The position numbers and the translations under genes were made by a program. Shown here in pieces: positions 33,939 to 42,247 of a stretch of 64,000 bases of DNA (within the stretch, counting starts at the first letter, position 1; every line of letters starts with the position of its first letter). This DNA is from Oscillospiraceae bacterium. GTDB taxonomy: Bacteria > Bacillota > Clostridia > Oscillospirales > Ruminococcaceae. Below the pieces are notes generated by a model, which was not told the DNA's origin, made no database searches, and saw only the letters and a list, made by a program, of their open reading frames with translations. The stretch spans positions 202,657-266,656 of the forward strand of contig JAJQFI010000024.1 in the NCBI GenBank assembly GCA_021201235.1, given 5' to 3'.

Positions 33939-34943
33939 TTATTCCAAGCACTCTCCGTTGCAATCCTCAAACCAATCCTTAAAGCTCTCCTCAAGCGTAT
34001 AATGGAACTTATACCCACTCTCACTCAGCTTCACGCCGCTGATATTGGTCGAGACCATAAGCTTCTTGACTCGTGCCGGATGGATGCCGACTTTCTTGCC
34101 GCCGATGGGACCGAGAATTCTCGCCGCGGTCATAAGCAAACCGCCGGGGATGAGTGGGATATGCCGCTTCATGCCGGTTGCTTTTTGCATCGTCTCACAG
34201 ATTTGCTGAATGTTGTATGCAGGCTCGAAGGTGCAGTTGTATAGGTCGATGCCGGGGAAGCTGTTGTCAATCATGCGATACTTGAAGAACAGACAGAGCT
34301 CTTTGACGTAAGCGCAAGCCTTGATGGTGTCTTTTCTGCCGGTGTAGACGAAGTAGTGACCTTTCTGACCTTTGTAAAGACGGGTCATGTTGCCGTGTTC
34401 GCCTTTACCATAGACGATGCCGGGGCGGACGATTGTCAGCTCTCTCGACTTGTCCTGAACCTGCCACTTTTCGTGAATCTTCTCGGCGACGAGCTTACTG
34501 ATGCCGTAAGCCGATTCGGGCGTTGGCAACGTATCCTCAAACTTCTCGTCCTCACCGGGACCATATGGAGCGATTGAACTTGTGAACAGAAGCTTTTTGA
34601 TTCCATACTTCTCGGCGAAAGCAGTCACGTTCTCTGCACCACGGATATTCGTCTCGAAATACTCGTAGTCCTTGTGTCCGGGAGTTCTGTGAACAGCCGC
34701 CAGATTGAAGATGATGTCATCGGGAGTCGGCGTGAAATCGAAGTCGATTGGCTTGCGGACGTCCAGACGGACATACTCGACACCCTCGTTTTTCTCGACG
34801 ATTCCGGGAACAACTCCCTCCTCGCCGGGCATGACGATGTCCAGGTCGTAGATTTTGTCGCCCTGCTTCACGCAGTCGGATTTTAACAGGTGTATAAGGT
34901 GCGTTCCGATGAAGCTGGAACCGCCGAAGATTATGTAGTTCAT
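33939..34943 (-). CDS. NAD-dependent epimerase/dehydratase (extended SDR)
   Basis: The 334-residue protein has the Rossmann motif IFGGSSFIGTHLIHLLKS, DLDIV at the end of beta 2, the catalytic Ser/Tyr/Lys pattern (TSSIAPYGP; SAYGISKLVAEK with the YxxxK) and the substrate-region GIVYGKGEHGNMTRL. Such enzymes epimerise or dehydrate nucleotide sugars for glycan synthesis. GGAAGG precedes the ATG at 34941-34943. GC content is higher than in the genes further along the locus, as in glf, hinting that these two belong to an older part of the cluster. Confidence 0.88.
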   Translation of the reverse strand: MNYIIFGGSSFIGTHLIHLLKSDCVKQGDKIYDLDIVMPGEEGVVPGIVEKNEGVEYVRLDVRKPIDFDFTPTPDDIIFNLAAVHRTPGHKDYEYFETNIRGAENVTAFAEKYGIKKLLFTSSIAPYGPGEDEKFEDTLPTPESAYGISKLVAEKIHEKWQVQDKSRELTIVRPGIVYGKGEHGNMTRLYKGQKGHYFVYTGRKDTIKACAYVKELCLFFKYRMIDNSFPGIDLYNCTFEPAYNIQQICETMQKATGMKRHIPLIPGGLLMTAARILGPIGGKKVGIHPARVKKLMVSTNISGVKLSESGYKFHYTLEESFKDWFEDCNGECLE

Positions 34944-35022
34944 GAATGGTTTCCTTCCTTTACCTTTTGCAACTAAGAAATGCTATAGGAATCACTTCGA
35001 TTTTCCATTTATCTATTTAATG

Positions 35023-36129
35023 TTAAATGCTTTCGCACCTCTCCAGTGCCGCCGCAATCGCCTGATCCATATCGTAATACTTATACTCGCCGAGGCGTCC
35101 GCCGAAGATGACATTGGTCTCCTGCTCTGCGAGCTCTTTGTACTGCTGATACAGCTTGCCGTTCTTCTCGTCATTAACGGGGTAATAAGGCTCATCGCCG
35201 GGCTTCCACTCGGAGCTGTATTCACGGCTGATGACGGTTTTTGGCAGGTCGTTGCCGTTCTCATCCTTGCCAAACTCGAACCACTTGTGCTCTATAATTC
35301 TCGTCCAAGGCGTCTCACGGTCGGTGTAATTGACAGCCGCATTGCCCTGGAAGTTCGGAATGTCGAGCAGTTCCGTCTCGAAACGAACCGAGCGGTACTC
35401 AAGATAACCGAGCTTATAGCCGAAGTAGGCATCAATCGGACCGGTGTACACAACCTTCCCTGCCAGAGCATCCAACTCAGCCTTATTCTCCAAATAGTCG
35501 GTATTAAGACGAACTTCAATGCCGTCAAGAAGATTCTCAATCAGCTTCGTGTAGCCGCCAATCGGGATGCCCTGATAGAGAGCGTTGAAGTAGTTGTTGT
35601 CGAAGGTCAGGCGCACCGGAAGACGCTTGATGATGAACGACGGGAGGTCTTTGCAATCTCTGCCCCACTGCTTCTCGGTGTAGCCCTTGACAAGCTTTTC
35701 ATAGACATCTCTGCCAACGAGCGAAATTGCCTGTTCTTCGAGGTTCTGCGGCTCGTGAGTTATCTCCGCCCTCTGCTCGTTTATCTTAGCCTCGGCTTCT
35801 TCGGGAGTGACAACGCCCCACATCTTGTTGAACGTGTACATATTGAACGGCATCGAGTAAAGCTCGCCCTTGTAGTTCGCAACGGGAGAGTTGGTGAAGC
35901 GGTTGAACTCTGCAAATTGGTTCACATAGTCCCAGACCTTCTTGTTATTGGTGTGGAAGATGTGCGCGCCATACTTGTGGACGTTGATGCCCTCGATTTT
36001 CTCCGTGTAGACATTGCCGCCGATGTTCGGACGCTTGTCCACAACAAGGACGGACTTGCCCTTTGCCTTCGCCTCGTGTGCGAAGATTGCTCCGTATAAG
36101 CCGGAGCCGACTATTAGGTAGTTGTACAT
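35023..36129 (-). CDS. glf: UDP-galactopyranose mutase
   Basis: Glf converts UDP-galactopyranose to UDP-galactofuranose using reduced FAD. The 368-residue product starts MYNYLIVGSGLYGAIFAHEA, a dinucleotide-binding loop, then VDKRPNIGGNVYTEKIEGIN. Further family segments are YGAHIFHTNNKKVWDYVNQF, PFNMYTFNKMWG, EKQWGRDCKDLP and, near the C terminus, VIFGGRLGEYKYYDMDQAI. The ATG at 36127-36129 has GGAAGG upstream; an in-frame start 7 codons earlier is less likely. It implies galactofuranose in the surface polymer. First gene of the glycan operon. Confidence 0.96.
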   Translation of the reverse strand: MYNYLIVGSGLYGAIFAHEAKAKGKSVLVVDKRPNIGGNVYTEKIEGINVHKYGAHIFHTNNKKVWDYVNQFAEFNRFTNSPVANYKGELYSMPFNMYTFNKMWGVVTPEEAEAKINEQRAEITHEPQNLEEQAISLVGRDVYEKLVKGYTEKQWGRDCKDLPSFIIKRLPVRLTFDNNYFNALYQGIPIGGYTKLIENLLDGIEVRLNTDYLENKAELDALAGKVVYTGPIDAYFGYKLGYLEYRSVRFETELLDIPNFQGNAAVNYTDRETPWTRIIEHKWFEFGKDENGNDLPKTVISREYSSEWKPGDEPYYPVNDEKNGKLYQQYKELAEQETNVIFGGRLGEYKYYDMDQAIAAALERCESI

Positions 36130-36185
36130 ACTTACACTGACCTTCCACATTTGTATCTTGTATATAACAGTAAACAGTGCTAAAT

Positions 36186-36239
36186 AACTTTGTCTTATCG
36201 CCGCGACGTCAAGTGACGTCTGTGAGACAGAACAAAGTT
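36186..36239 (-). promoter_or_regulatory. Leader hairpin before glf
   Basis: AACTTTGT (36186-36193) pairs with ACAAAGTT (36232-36239), enclosing GACGTC-AAGT-GACGTC (36205-36220). In the glf leader RNA this would be a branched stem of about 54 bases ending some 55 bases before the start codon. Function unknown. Confidence 0.45.
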
Positions 36240-36278
36240 TCCATTATTAAAATTCACCTTTTGTATCGAGAAGAAAAA

Positions 36279-36312
36279 GCAAAAAAATAAGCCCTTTTAA
36301 AAGGACTTTAAA
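36279..36312 (-). terminator. Terminator-like hairpin in the glycan-operon leader
   Basis: The palindrome CCTTTTAAAAGG (36293-36304), extended by AAG and CTT, is followed on the minus strand by ATTTTTTT. It would terminate transcription about 150 bases before glf. It may end an upstream short transcript or serve as an attenuator. The rest of the 506-base stretch 36130-36635 is AT-rich; I see no further gene in it apart from the abiE promoter. Confidence 0.5.
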
Positions 36313-36585
36313 TCAATCAGTATTCTTGTCTCTAAGTCATAGAGCTTAAACTTAGGGCGCAATCGTACTAAGTTGGAGATAGATTGCAATGAACAAATAG
36401 GTTTTCGCTCAGATTACCTTGTCCTATTATTATCATAATATGCTTGCCCAATCATGTACTCCAATCAAGCCATTATCAAGTTCACTGTTATGGTAATTTC
36501 GTTTTTAAAAATCATCAAAATCATAGTATACACTCTGATTTCGTGGGATTTTAAAAATTGTCGTTTCTAAATTTGCACAAAATCA

Positions 36586-36614
36586 TTGTATTTTCTCTGA
36601 CTTTGTGGTAAAAT
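36586..36614 (+). promoter_or_regulatory. Promoter of the AbiE operon
   Basis: TTGTAT (36586-36591) and TAAAAT (36609-36614) are 17 bases apart with TGTGG before the -10, 21 bases ahead of the AbiEi start; GGAGGAGGG lies between them. Confidence 0.7.
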
Positions 36615-36635
36615 AGAAACGGAGGAGGGATTGCA

Positions 36636-37400
36636 ATGGATCTGTATAAAGAATTATCAGCCTTGCGTTGCTTTACCTACAGTGACATGATCCAGCTTAC
36701 TGATTCGGCAAGTTCAGCACAGTGGCAGATAAGAGACTACCTCGAAAAAGGATACATCGAAAGAGTGCGGCGGAATTTGTATGCCGTCATAAGCATGGAG
36801 ACGGAGCAACCGATACCAAGCAGATTCCAAATCGCTTCTCGCATAACCGATGATGCCTGCGTGTCTCACCACAGTGCTTTTGAATTCTACGGATATGCAA
36901 ATCAGGTATTTTATGACGTGTATTTCACAACAGAGAAGACCGTGCTACCGTTCGACTACGACGGCGTGCATTATCAGCCTGTATTATGGCGAGATAACAC
37001 AGGTATAGTAGAAACGAATACCGGAGTGAGGGTTACTTCTCTTGAACGAACCGTAATAGATAGCATAGCTGACTTTACAAAAATCGGTGGATTGGAAGAA
37101 TTACTGCGTTGCCTCGCTCTTATACCTTCCCTTGATGAAAATAAGCTTCTTGAAGCATTGGAAATGCACAATCGGAGTCAGCTTTATCAGAAAGCGGGGT
37201 ATATTCTCGAAGCTTGTGCGGAAGATTTGGCACTGTCGGATGAGTTCTTTTCTAAATGTGTGGCTAAATCATCCTCCAGTAAAACCTATCTGTTTGACAA
37301 ACAGGATGATTTCGTGTTTCATAAAAAGTGGCGACTGTATGCGCCGGCAGACTTGAAGAAAATTATCGATAAGGGAGTAGACGATTATGATGCAGTTTGA
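36636..37400 (+). CDS. abiEi: AbiEi-family antitoxin
   Basis: AbiE is a type IV toxin-antitoxin and abortive-infection system; AbiEi is the antitoxin and autorepressor. The 254-residue protein has an N-terminal winged helix (about 1-55) with FTYSDMIQLTDSASSAQWQI and YLEKGYIERVRRNLYAVI, followed by VSHHSAFEFYGYANQ and TSLERTVIDSIADFTKIGG, the AbiEi C-terminal domain hallmarks. It overlaps the toxin gene by 14 bases. A self-contained promoter and terminator bracket the two genes. It lies between the glycan locus and the conjugative element, and which of the two it travelled with is not clear. Confidence 0.88.
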   Translation: MDLYKELSALRCFTYSDMIQLTDSASSAQWQIRDYLEKGYIERVRRNLYAVISMETEQPIPSRFQIASRITDDACVSHHSAFEFYGYANQVFYDVYFTTEKTVLPFDYDGVHYQPVLWRDNTGIVETNTGVRVTSLERTVIDSIADFTKIGGLEELLRCLALIPSLDENKLLEALEMHNRSQLYQKAGYILEACAEDLALSDEFFSKCVAKSSSSKTYLFDKQDDFVFHKKWRLYAPADLKKIIDKGVDDYDAV

Positions 37401-38340
37401 CCGCATATCGCTTGGCAGACAGGCAAAGGAATTGGGATTTGTCAGGGACACTTTTGAGAAGGTATGCAGACTTACGGATGTTCTCTCTTTCATGGAAAGC
37501 GACAAGTTGCTGTCTGAGAGTCTTGCATTGAAAGGCGGAACGGCTATAAATCTGACTGTATTTAATCTGCCACGTCTATCTGTAGATATTGACCTGGATT
37601 ATTCCCATAACGTACCGAGAGAAACTATGCTTCAGGAGCGGGAACAAATTAACAGCCGTATTCAAAAATACATGGTTGCTTCGGGATATGTTCTAAGCCC
37701 AAAATCAAAGCAGTACCATGCTCTGGATTCCTTTGTATATGAGTATATCAATGCCGGTGGAATGAGAGACAACCTGAAAATCGAAATAAACTATATGCTA
37801 CGGTGTCATGTGTTTCCTGCTTCTCGCAGAACTGTGAGACTGCCTTGGAGCGAAAGCGAGATTACTGTTCTTAGTGTTGATCCTATGGAAATCTTCTCAG
37901 CAAAAGTTGTCGCATTGTTCAATCGTTCAGCCGCAAGAGATTTGTACGACATTTTCAATTTGCAAAAATACAAGCTACTTGACGAGTCGCAAGAGGAGTT
38001 ATTCAAGAAGTGCATCATCTTTTACTTCGCCATAGCTTCAGAAACAGTACCAGAACACTTCGATTTCGACAAGATTGAGAAAATCTCAGCACAGAAAATA
38101 AGAACAGATTTAGTTCCAGTGCTGAGAAAAGCCGAACACTTCAATCTTTCTGAGGCACAGGAACAAGTGGAGGGATATCTGAAAGGAATCCTTCTACCGG
38201 AGGGTGATCTGTCGTTTTGGACTGAGTTTGCAAGTGGTGAATACAAGCCGGAATTATTGTTTGATGATACTGAGATATTGGCGAGAATTGGGCAACATCC
38301 GATGGCGGTTTGGAAATGCCGTAAGAAAACACTGAAATAG
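37387..38340 (+). CDS. abiEii: AbiEii-family nucleotidyltransferase toxin
   Basis: AbiEii-type toxins are nucleotidyltransferases that stop growth, in known cases by modifying tRNA or using GTP. The 317-residue protein has LALKGGTAINL (GG motif, about 53-63) and LSVDIDLDYSH with the DxD metal-binding pair (about 71-81), plus the later VLSVDPMEIFSAKVVAL and ARDLYDIFNL regions of the family. It starts at ATG 37387, overlapping abiEi, so it is co-translated. Defence against phage is established for AbiE in Lactococcus; here it is inferred from homology. Confidence 0.9.
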   Translation: MMQFDRISLGRQAKELGFVRDTFEKVCRLTDVLSFMESDKLLSESLALKGGTAINLTVFNLPRLSVDIDLDYSHNVPRETMLQEREQINSRIQKYMVASGYVLSPKSKQYHALDSFVYEYINAGGMRDNLKIEINYMLRCHVFPASRRTVRLPWSESEITVLSVDPMEIFSAKVVALFNRSAARDLYDIFNLQKYKLLDESQEELFKKCIIFYFAIASETVPEHFDFDKIEKISAQKIRTDLVPVLRKAEHFNLSEAQEQVEGYLKGILLPEGDLSFWTEFASGEYKPELLFDDTEILARIGQHPMAVWKCRKKTLK

Positions 38341-38342
38341 AG

Positions 38343-38378
38343 AAATAGCGGTCACATCAACGTTGACCGCTATTTTTT
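38343..38378 (+). terminator. Terminator of the AbiE operon
   Basis: AAATAGCGGTCA (38343-38354) pairs with TGACCGCTATTT (38364-38375), followed by T. It abuts the stop codon of the convergent recombinase gene. Confidence 0.85.
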
Positions 38379-40021
38379 CATCCCACCATCTTCTCCACTC
38401 CAACCTCGCTCACCACTTTTTCTGCTTCAGCTACATCACTAAGCGCCTTCTCCACCAAATCCTCACACTTCCATGTTATCTCAATACACCATTTATCGTA
38501 AACGGTAACCTTCTCGATAAAAGTATCTGCCATCTTACAAGTCAAACGATTCTCATTTTCAAATAGCCTGACACTCTCCATCAAGTCGTCAAGTTCCGGC
38601 TTTCTGCGGTTTCTCGTCTTTCGGAGCTTCGCCTCTTTTTCATGAAGTTTGTTAAGTTCGACTCTAATGGAATCAATTTCGGCTGAAAGCTTCTCTTTCT
38701 GAGTGCTGAATTCTTCTTTACTTATCTGCCCATCACTATAGCTTTCGTATAGTTCAAGCTTCTTAGATTGCAAGGTTTTAAACTCAGCTTGGAGGTTTTC
38801 TGCTTCATCACTCAGAATCCGTATCCCTTCCCATCGCTTCTGCTCGGCTTCGTCAACATTTCCGCAAGCAACCTCCAAAAGCATCATCCATGACTTAAGT
38901 TGTGTGAGCACTCTGGCACCAAGGAATTCTTCCATAATGCGTTCATCAGAACATCCATCATTATTCCCGGTCTCCATAGTGTGATTACAGTAGAAATAAC
39001 ACTCATCATAAACGTTATCCCGGTACGCCATTGCATAACCGCAGTTACCACAGAATACTTTGGATTTCAACGGATAACGTCTGCCTACAGCGTATTTGGA
39101 CTGCCTGCTTTTAAAAATCTCTTGAGCTTTTTCGAACGTCTCCACACTTATGATTGCCGGGTGATTGTTGGGAATTTTCACAGGGTTTCTAACTTCAACG
39201 GTTTTCTTCATTCCCGCTATTACTTGCTTTCTTCTCTGACTTATATATGTCCCAGTGTAAAACTCATTAAGCAGAATATTTCTGACCTTTGTACCTGTCC
39301 ATGCGGCATACTCACTTTTCTCAGGCGAAACCATTTTGCCTCTCATTTTATTTCTCTCATTGTACGAAGCAATGGTGGGAATATTCTCTTTATTAAGAAT
39401 TTTAGCTATTTCACTTACTTGTTTTCCGTCGCAAGCAAGTGAGAAAACAAGCCGCACTATCTCAGCTGCTTCTTCATCGATGAGTACCTTGCCTTTGTGC
39501 TTCATATCTTTTACATATCCAAATGGCACATTGAAGAATATCTCGCCACGTTCACGCTTCATATCGAACGTCGTGGTTACTTTTCGGGACAAGTCCTGAG
39601 AGTAGTAGGAGTTGACAATGTTCTTCATTGCGACTTCAATCTGCCGGTCTTCATTTTGTTTTCCACTGTCATAGTTGTCTGAAACAGAAATGAATCTTGT
39701 GCCTAAAAACGGGAAGAGCTTTTCTAAATAGTCAGCGCACTCAACATAGTTTCTACCGAAGCGGGAGAAGTCTTTTACAATAACTGTCGTCACTACTCTT
39801 TTCTTAATAAGAGCGAGCATTCTTTGAAACGCGGGTCTTTGAAAGTTAGTGCCGCTATAACCGTCGTCAATAAATTCCTCAACATCTTCTCCTCGTAAAT
39901 CTGGCAATTCTTCGAGATACTCGTTCAGAAGTCTCCGCTGATTCTCGACACTGTTACTCACCTGTTTGTACTCATCTAAATCATCATCCAAACGTGAAAG
40001 TCTTATGTACAAACCAACCAT
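38378..40021 (-). CDS. Large serine recombinase (third of three)
   Basis: Large serine recombinases integrate and excise elements between short att sites. The 547-residue protein has the catalytic domain at the N terminus with the nucleophile Ser in MVGLYIRLSRLDDD, DGYSGTNFQRPAFQRML and VIVKDFSRFGRNYVE, then a recombinase domain (about 155-285), a zinc ribbon (FCGNCGYAMAYRD ... FYCNHTME) and a long coiled coil (about 395-475). AAAGGAG precedes the ATG, and it starts four bases after the previous recombinase stops. It is the distal gene of the array and lies at the element edge. Confidence 0.93.
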   Translation of the reverse strand: MVGLYIRLSRLDDDLDEYKQVSNSVENQRRLLNEYLEELPDLRGEDVEEFIDDGYSGTNFQRPAFQRMLALIKKRVVTTVIVKDFSRFGRNYVECADYLEKLFPFLGTRFISVSDNYDSGKQNEDRQIEVAMKNIVNSYYSQDLSRKVTTTFDMKRERGEIFFNVPFGYVKDMKHKGKVLIDEEAAEIVRLVFSLACDGKQVSEIAKILNKENIPTIASYNERNKMRGKMVSPEKSEYAAWTGTKVRNILLNEFYTGTYISQRRKQVIAGMKKTVEVRNPVKIPNNHPAIISVETFEKAQEIFKSRQSKYAVGRRYPLKSKVFCGNCGYAMAYRDNVYDECYFYCNHTMETGNNDGCSDERIMEEFLGARVLTQLKSWMMLLEVACGNVDEAEQKRWEGIRILSDEAENLQAEFKTLQSKKLELYESYSDGQISKEEFSTQKEKLSAEIDSIRVELNKLHEKEAKLRKTRNRRKPELDDLMESVRLFENENRLTCKMADTFIEKVTVYDKWCIEITWKCEDLVEKALSDVAEAEKVVSEVGVEKMVG

Positions 40022-40025
40022 AATG

Positions 40026-41744
40026 TCAATCTCCTTTCGCTGTTAATAGCTTCTCTACATAGTCCTCGCATTTCAAAGTAATTGTGAAACTACCATCTAC
40101 GCTGTATTCCAACCGCTCTATAAAAGTTTCCACGAGTCCTCTGGTGAGTCCTCTGCGAAGTAATCTCTCAATCATATCTGGTTCATCATCTGCTACTATC
40201 TCTACACTCGAATGTTCAGTTAGCTGTACCATTCCCACGGTTTCGCTACCTAACTCATCTCCGAATAGCTTTTTCTTAAGTTCTGCCCAAGGGTCGATAT
40301 CACTATTCACGCACTCCTCCAAGTTTAGCTGTTCTTGAACCGCCTTTAACTGTTCTGAGTAAGCCGACCGGATTTCTATGTACTCATCCTCGGTTATTAC
40401 CTTATCTGCATAATCTTCATAGAGTTTCCGAATCTTCTGCTTCAAAGCGGTTTCCTTATCTTTAATAGCTGTGTTCTGTTGCTTCTTCTTTTTGGCATCT
40501 GCACCAAGAAGGCTCTCCAACTTTTCAAGCTCAAGTCCTGCCCTGAGTTGTACTCTTATCTGGTCGAGAACAAACTTGTAAACTAAATGGTCAGAAACGC
40601 TTATGCGTGTCACTGCACATAGCGGTGCTCCCTCGTCAGTTTTTCTGTATTTATTATTGCTACAATGATACCTGAAGTTTCTGAGTACCTGAGTTAGTCC
40701 CGTTTTATCGAGAGACATTGCGTGTCCGCAATCTCCGCAATAGAAAATTCCTTGCAGTACATTCGGATATTTCTCGCTTCTCGATTTTCCTTTCTTCATA
40801 GCTTCTTTTTTCTTTGCACCACGCCTTGCTATTTCTGCGCTAATGGCTTCGAAAGTTTCTTCATCCACCAACGCTTCATGAGTGTTGGGGATTACTTTGT
40901 ACTCGCCTTTACCATGCGTATTGTAAATAGTAGCACCTGTGTAAGTTCGATTTTTAAGTATGTTCAGAACGCCCGAATGTTTCCAATTATCGCGGCATTC
41001 CACATTTTTATACTTTCCTTTCGACTTCATGTAGTTCATTGGAGTGGGTGCACCCATCTGATTCAGCCGGTCGGCGATTGCTACAGCTCCGAGTCCACCC
41101 GCTTTTAGCCTAAATATGAGACGAACGTAATCAGCGACTTCTTCATCAGGCAGTAGATGATAGTTGCAATCAGGGTCAACCATATAACCATATGGAATCA
41201 TGAAAAATGCTCTCTCGTTTTTCTTTTCCTTCGCTCTGAATGTTGCAAGAATTTTTCTTTGAGTGTCCCGTGCATACATCTCATTAATCATATTTTTTAG
41301 AGGCACCATCATGCCGTCTTTCTTTGATTCGTCCATACTATCAAAGTTGTCATTGACAGAGATGAATCGAACATCTAACTGAGGAAAGATAGTTTCGAGA
41401 TAGTAACCGGCTTCTATGTGATTTCTTCCGAAGCGGGACAAGTCTTTGACTACAATACAGTTAATCTTCCCGTCTTTCACATCTTCCATCATTTGCTGAA
41501 ACTCTGCTCTCTCAAAGTTCGTGCCGGTCATCCCATTATCCACATAGCGGTCCACAAGCAACAAGTCGGGATGTTTATCTATGTAATCTTCGAGATACTT
41601 TATTTGATTCTGAAGCGAATGGTCGTCCTCATAGCCGTTGTTTTCTTCAGACAGTCTTGCATAAAGAGCAGTTTTCCATTCTGTCGTCTGAGTTCTTTTT
41701 AAGTATCTCTGCGTAGACTGTGCTACTCGGTCTCGTCTTCCCAT
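40026..41744 (-). CDS. Large serine recombinase (second of three)
   Basis: The 572-residue protein has the catalytic Ser in TALYARLSEENNG (about residue 30), DNGMTGTNFERAEFQQMM and VVKDLSRFGRNHIEAGYYLE, a recombinase domain, a zinc ribbon (FYCGDCGHAMSLDK ... YHCSNNKYRK) and a coiled coil before the C terminus. It overlaps the degenerate recombinase upstream by 22 bases and is followed closely by the third recombinase. The three large proteins are diverged paralogues with the same architecture. Which one is sufficient for integration cannot be told. Confidence 0.93.
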   Translation of the reverse strand: MGRRDRVAQSTQRYLKRTQTTEWKTALYARLSEENNGYEDDHSLQNQIKYLEDYIDKHPDLLLVDRYVDNGMTGTNFERAEFQQMMEDVKDGKINCIVVKDLSRFGRNHIEAGYYLETIFPQLDVRFISVNDNFDSMDESKKDGMMVPLKNMINEMYARDTQRKILATFRAKEKKNERAFFMIPYGYMVDPDCNYHLLPDEEVADYVRLIFRLKAGGLGAVAIADRLNQMGAPTPMNYMKSKGKYKNVECRDNWKHSGVLNILKNRTYTGATIYNTHGKGEYKVIPNTHEALVDEETFEAISAEIARRGAKKKEAMKKGKSRSEKYPNVLQGIFYCGDCGHAMSLDKTGLTQVLRNFRYHCSNNKYRKTDEGAPLCAVTRISVSDHLVYKFVLDQIRVQLRAGLELEKLESLLGADAKKKKQQNTAIKDKETALKQKIRKLYEDYADKVITEDEYIEIRSAYSEQLKAVQEQLNLEECVNSDIDPWAELKKKLFGDELGSETVGMVQLTEHSSVEIVADDEPDMIERLLRRGLTRGLVETFIERLEYSVDGSFTITLKCEDYVEKLLTAKGD

Positions 41745-42247
41745 GTGCAGTAAATCCTCCTTCTATCTCTATATTTCTTGTGTGGCTTGTGCTTCACAGT
41801 ATACCTGAAATCGCTGTTCTTTTTCTTCAAGTAGCTCTCTAAGTCACCGTCAATAGTATCAAACCTTGCTTCTCGAATACCGCAGGGAACGAAATATTCC
41901 CTCACCAAGTATGCAATTCCCGCAAAGCTTGGTGCGACAGTCCTTGCGGCATAAATTACAACTGCCTCTATAGCCGAAGTCTCAGTGTCCCTGAGAAGCT
42001 TTCTCCAAGCATCATTACCTTCTGCACTTAGCGGTTTTCTTTTACCATCCTTTTTTTCTTCCTCACTGGTTCGGATAATCTTGACTTGTTCATCCCGATA
42101 AATCCGCATGAGCTTCAGGTCATCATTTTTTCTTACAAATGCTTTGCAATCATCGAGTGCTTCTTCCATATTCACAGGTAATCCATAAGCAGACGGTGCT
42201 ATGTAAATCGCCGCCCTCTTATACTGCTTTTCTGATTCTCGAATCAT
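41723..42247 (-). CDS. Degenerate small serine-recombinase-like protein
   Basis: The 174-residue protein follows the fold pattern of a resolvase catalytic domain (AAIYIAPSAYGLP; LKLMRIYRDEQ; AWRKLLRD; AIEAVVIYAARTVAPS; YFVPCGIREARFDTIDGDLE), but where the large recombinases have YxRxS it reads YIAPS, so the catalytic Arg is gone although the Ser position is kept. The SRFGRN region is replaced by AARTVAP. It has no DNA-binding recombinase domain or zinc ribbon; the tail is basic. It overlaps both flanking recombinase genes, so it is kept in the operon. A role as a regulatory or directionality partner is inference. Confidence 0.7.
   Translation of the reverse strand: MIRESEKQYKRAAIYIAPSAYGLPVNMEEALDDCKAFVRKNDDLKLMRIYRDEQVKIIRTSEEEKKDGKRKPLSAEGNDAWRKLLRDTETSAIEAVVIYAARTVAPSFAGIAYLVREYFVPCGIREARFDTIDGDLESYLKKKNSDFRYTVKHKPHKKYRDRRRIYCTWEDETE

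Noticed and set aside
34942..36099. A 385-codon plus-strand open frame antisense to glf
   Set aside because: It mirrors the glf gene exactly and has no ribosome site or family match; it arises from the codon bias of the opposite strand.
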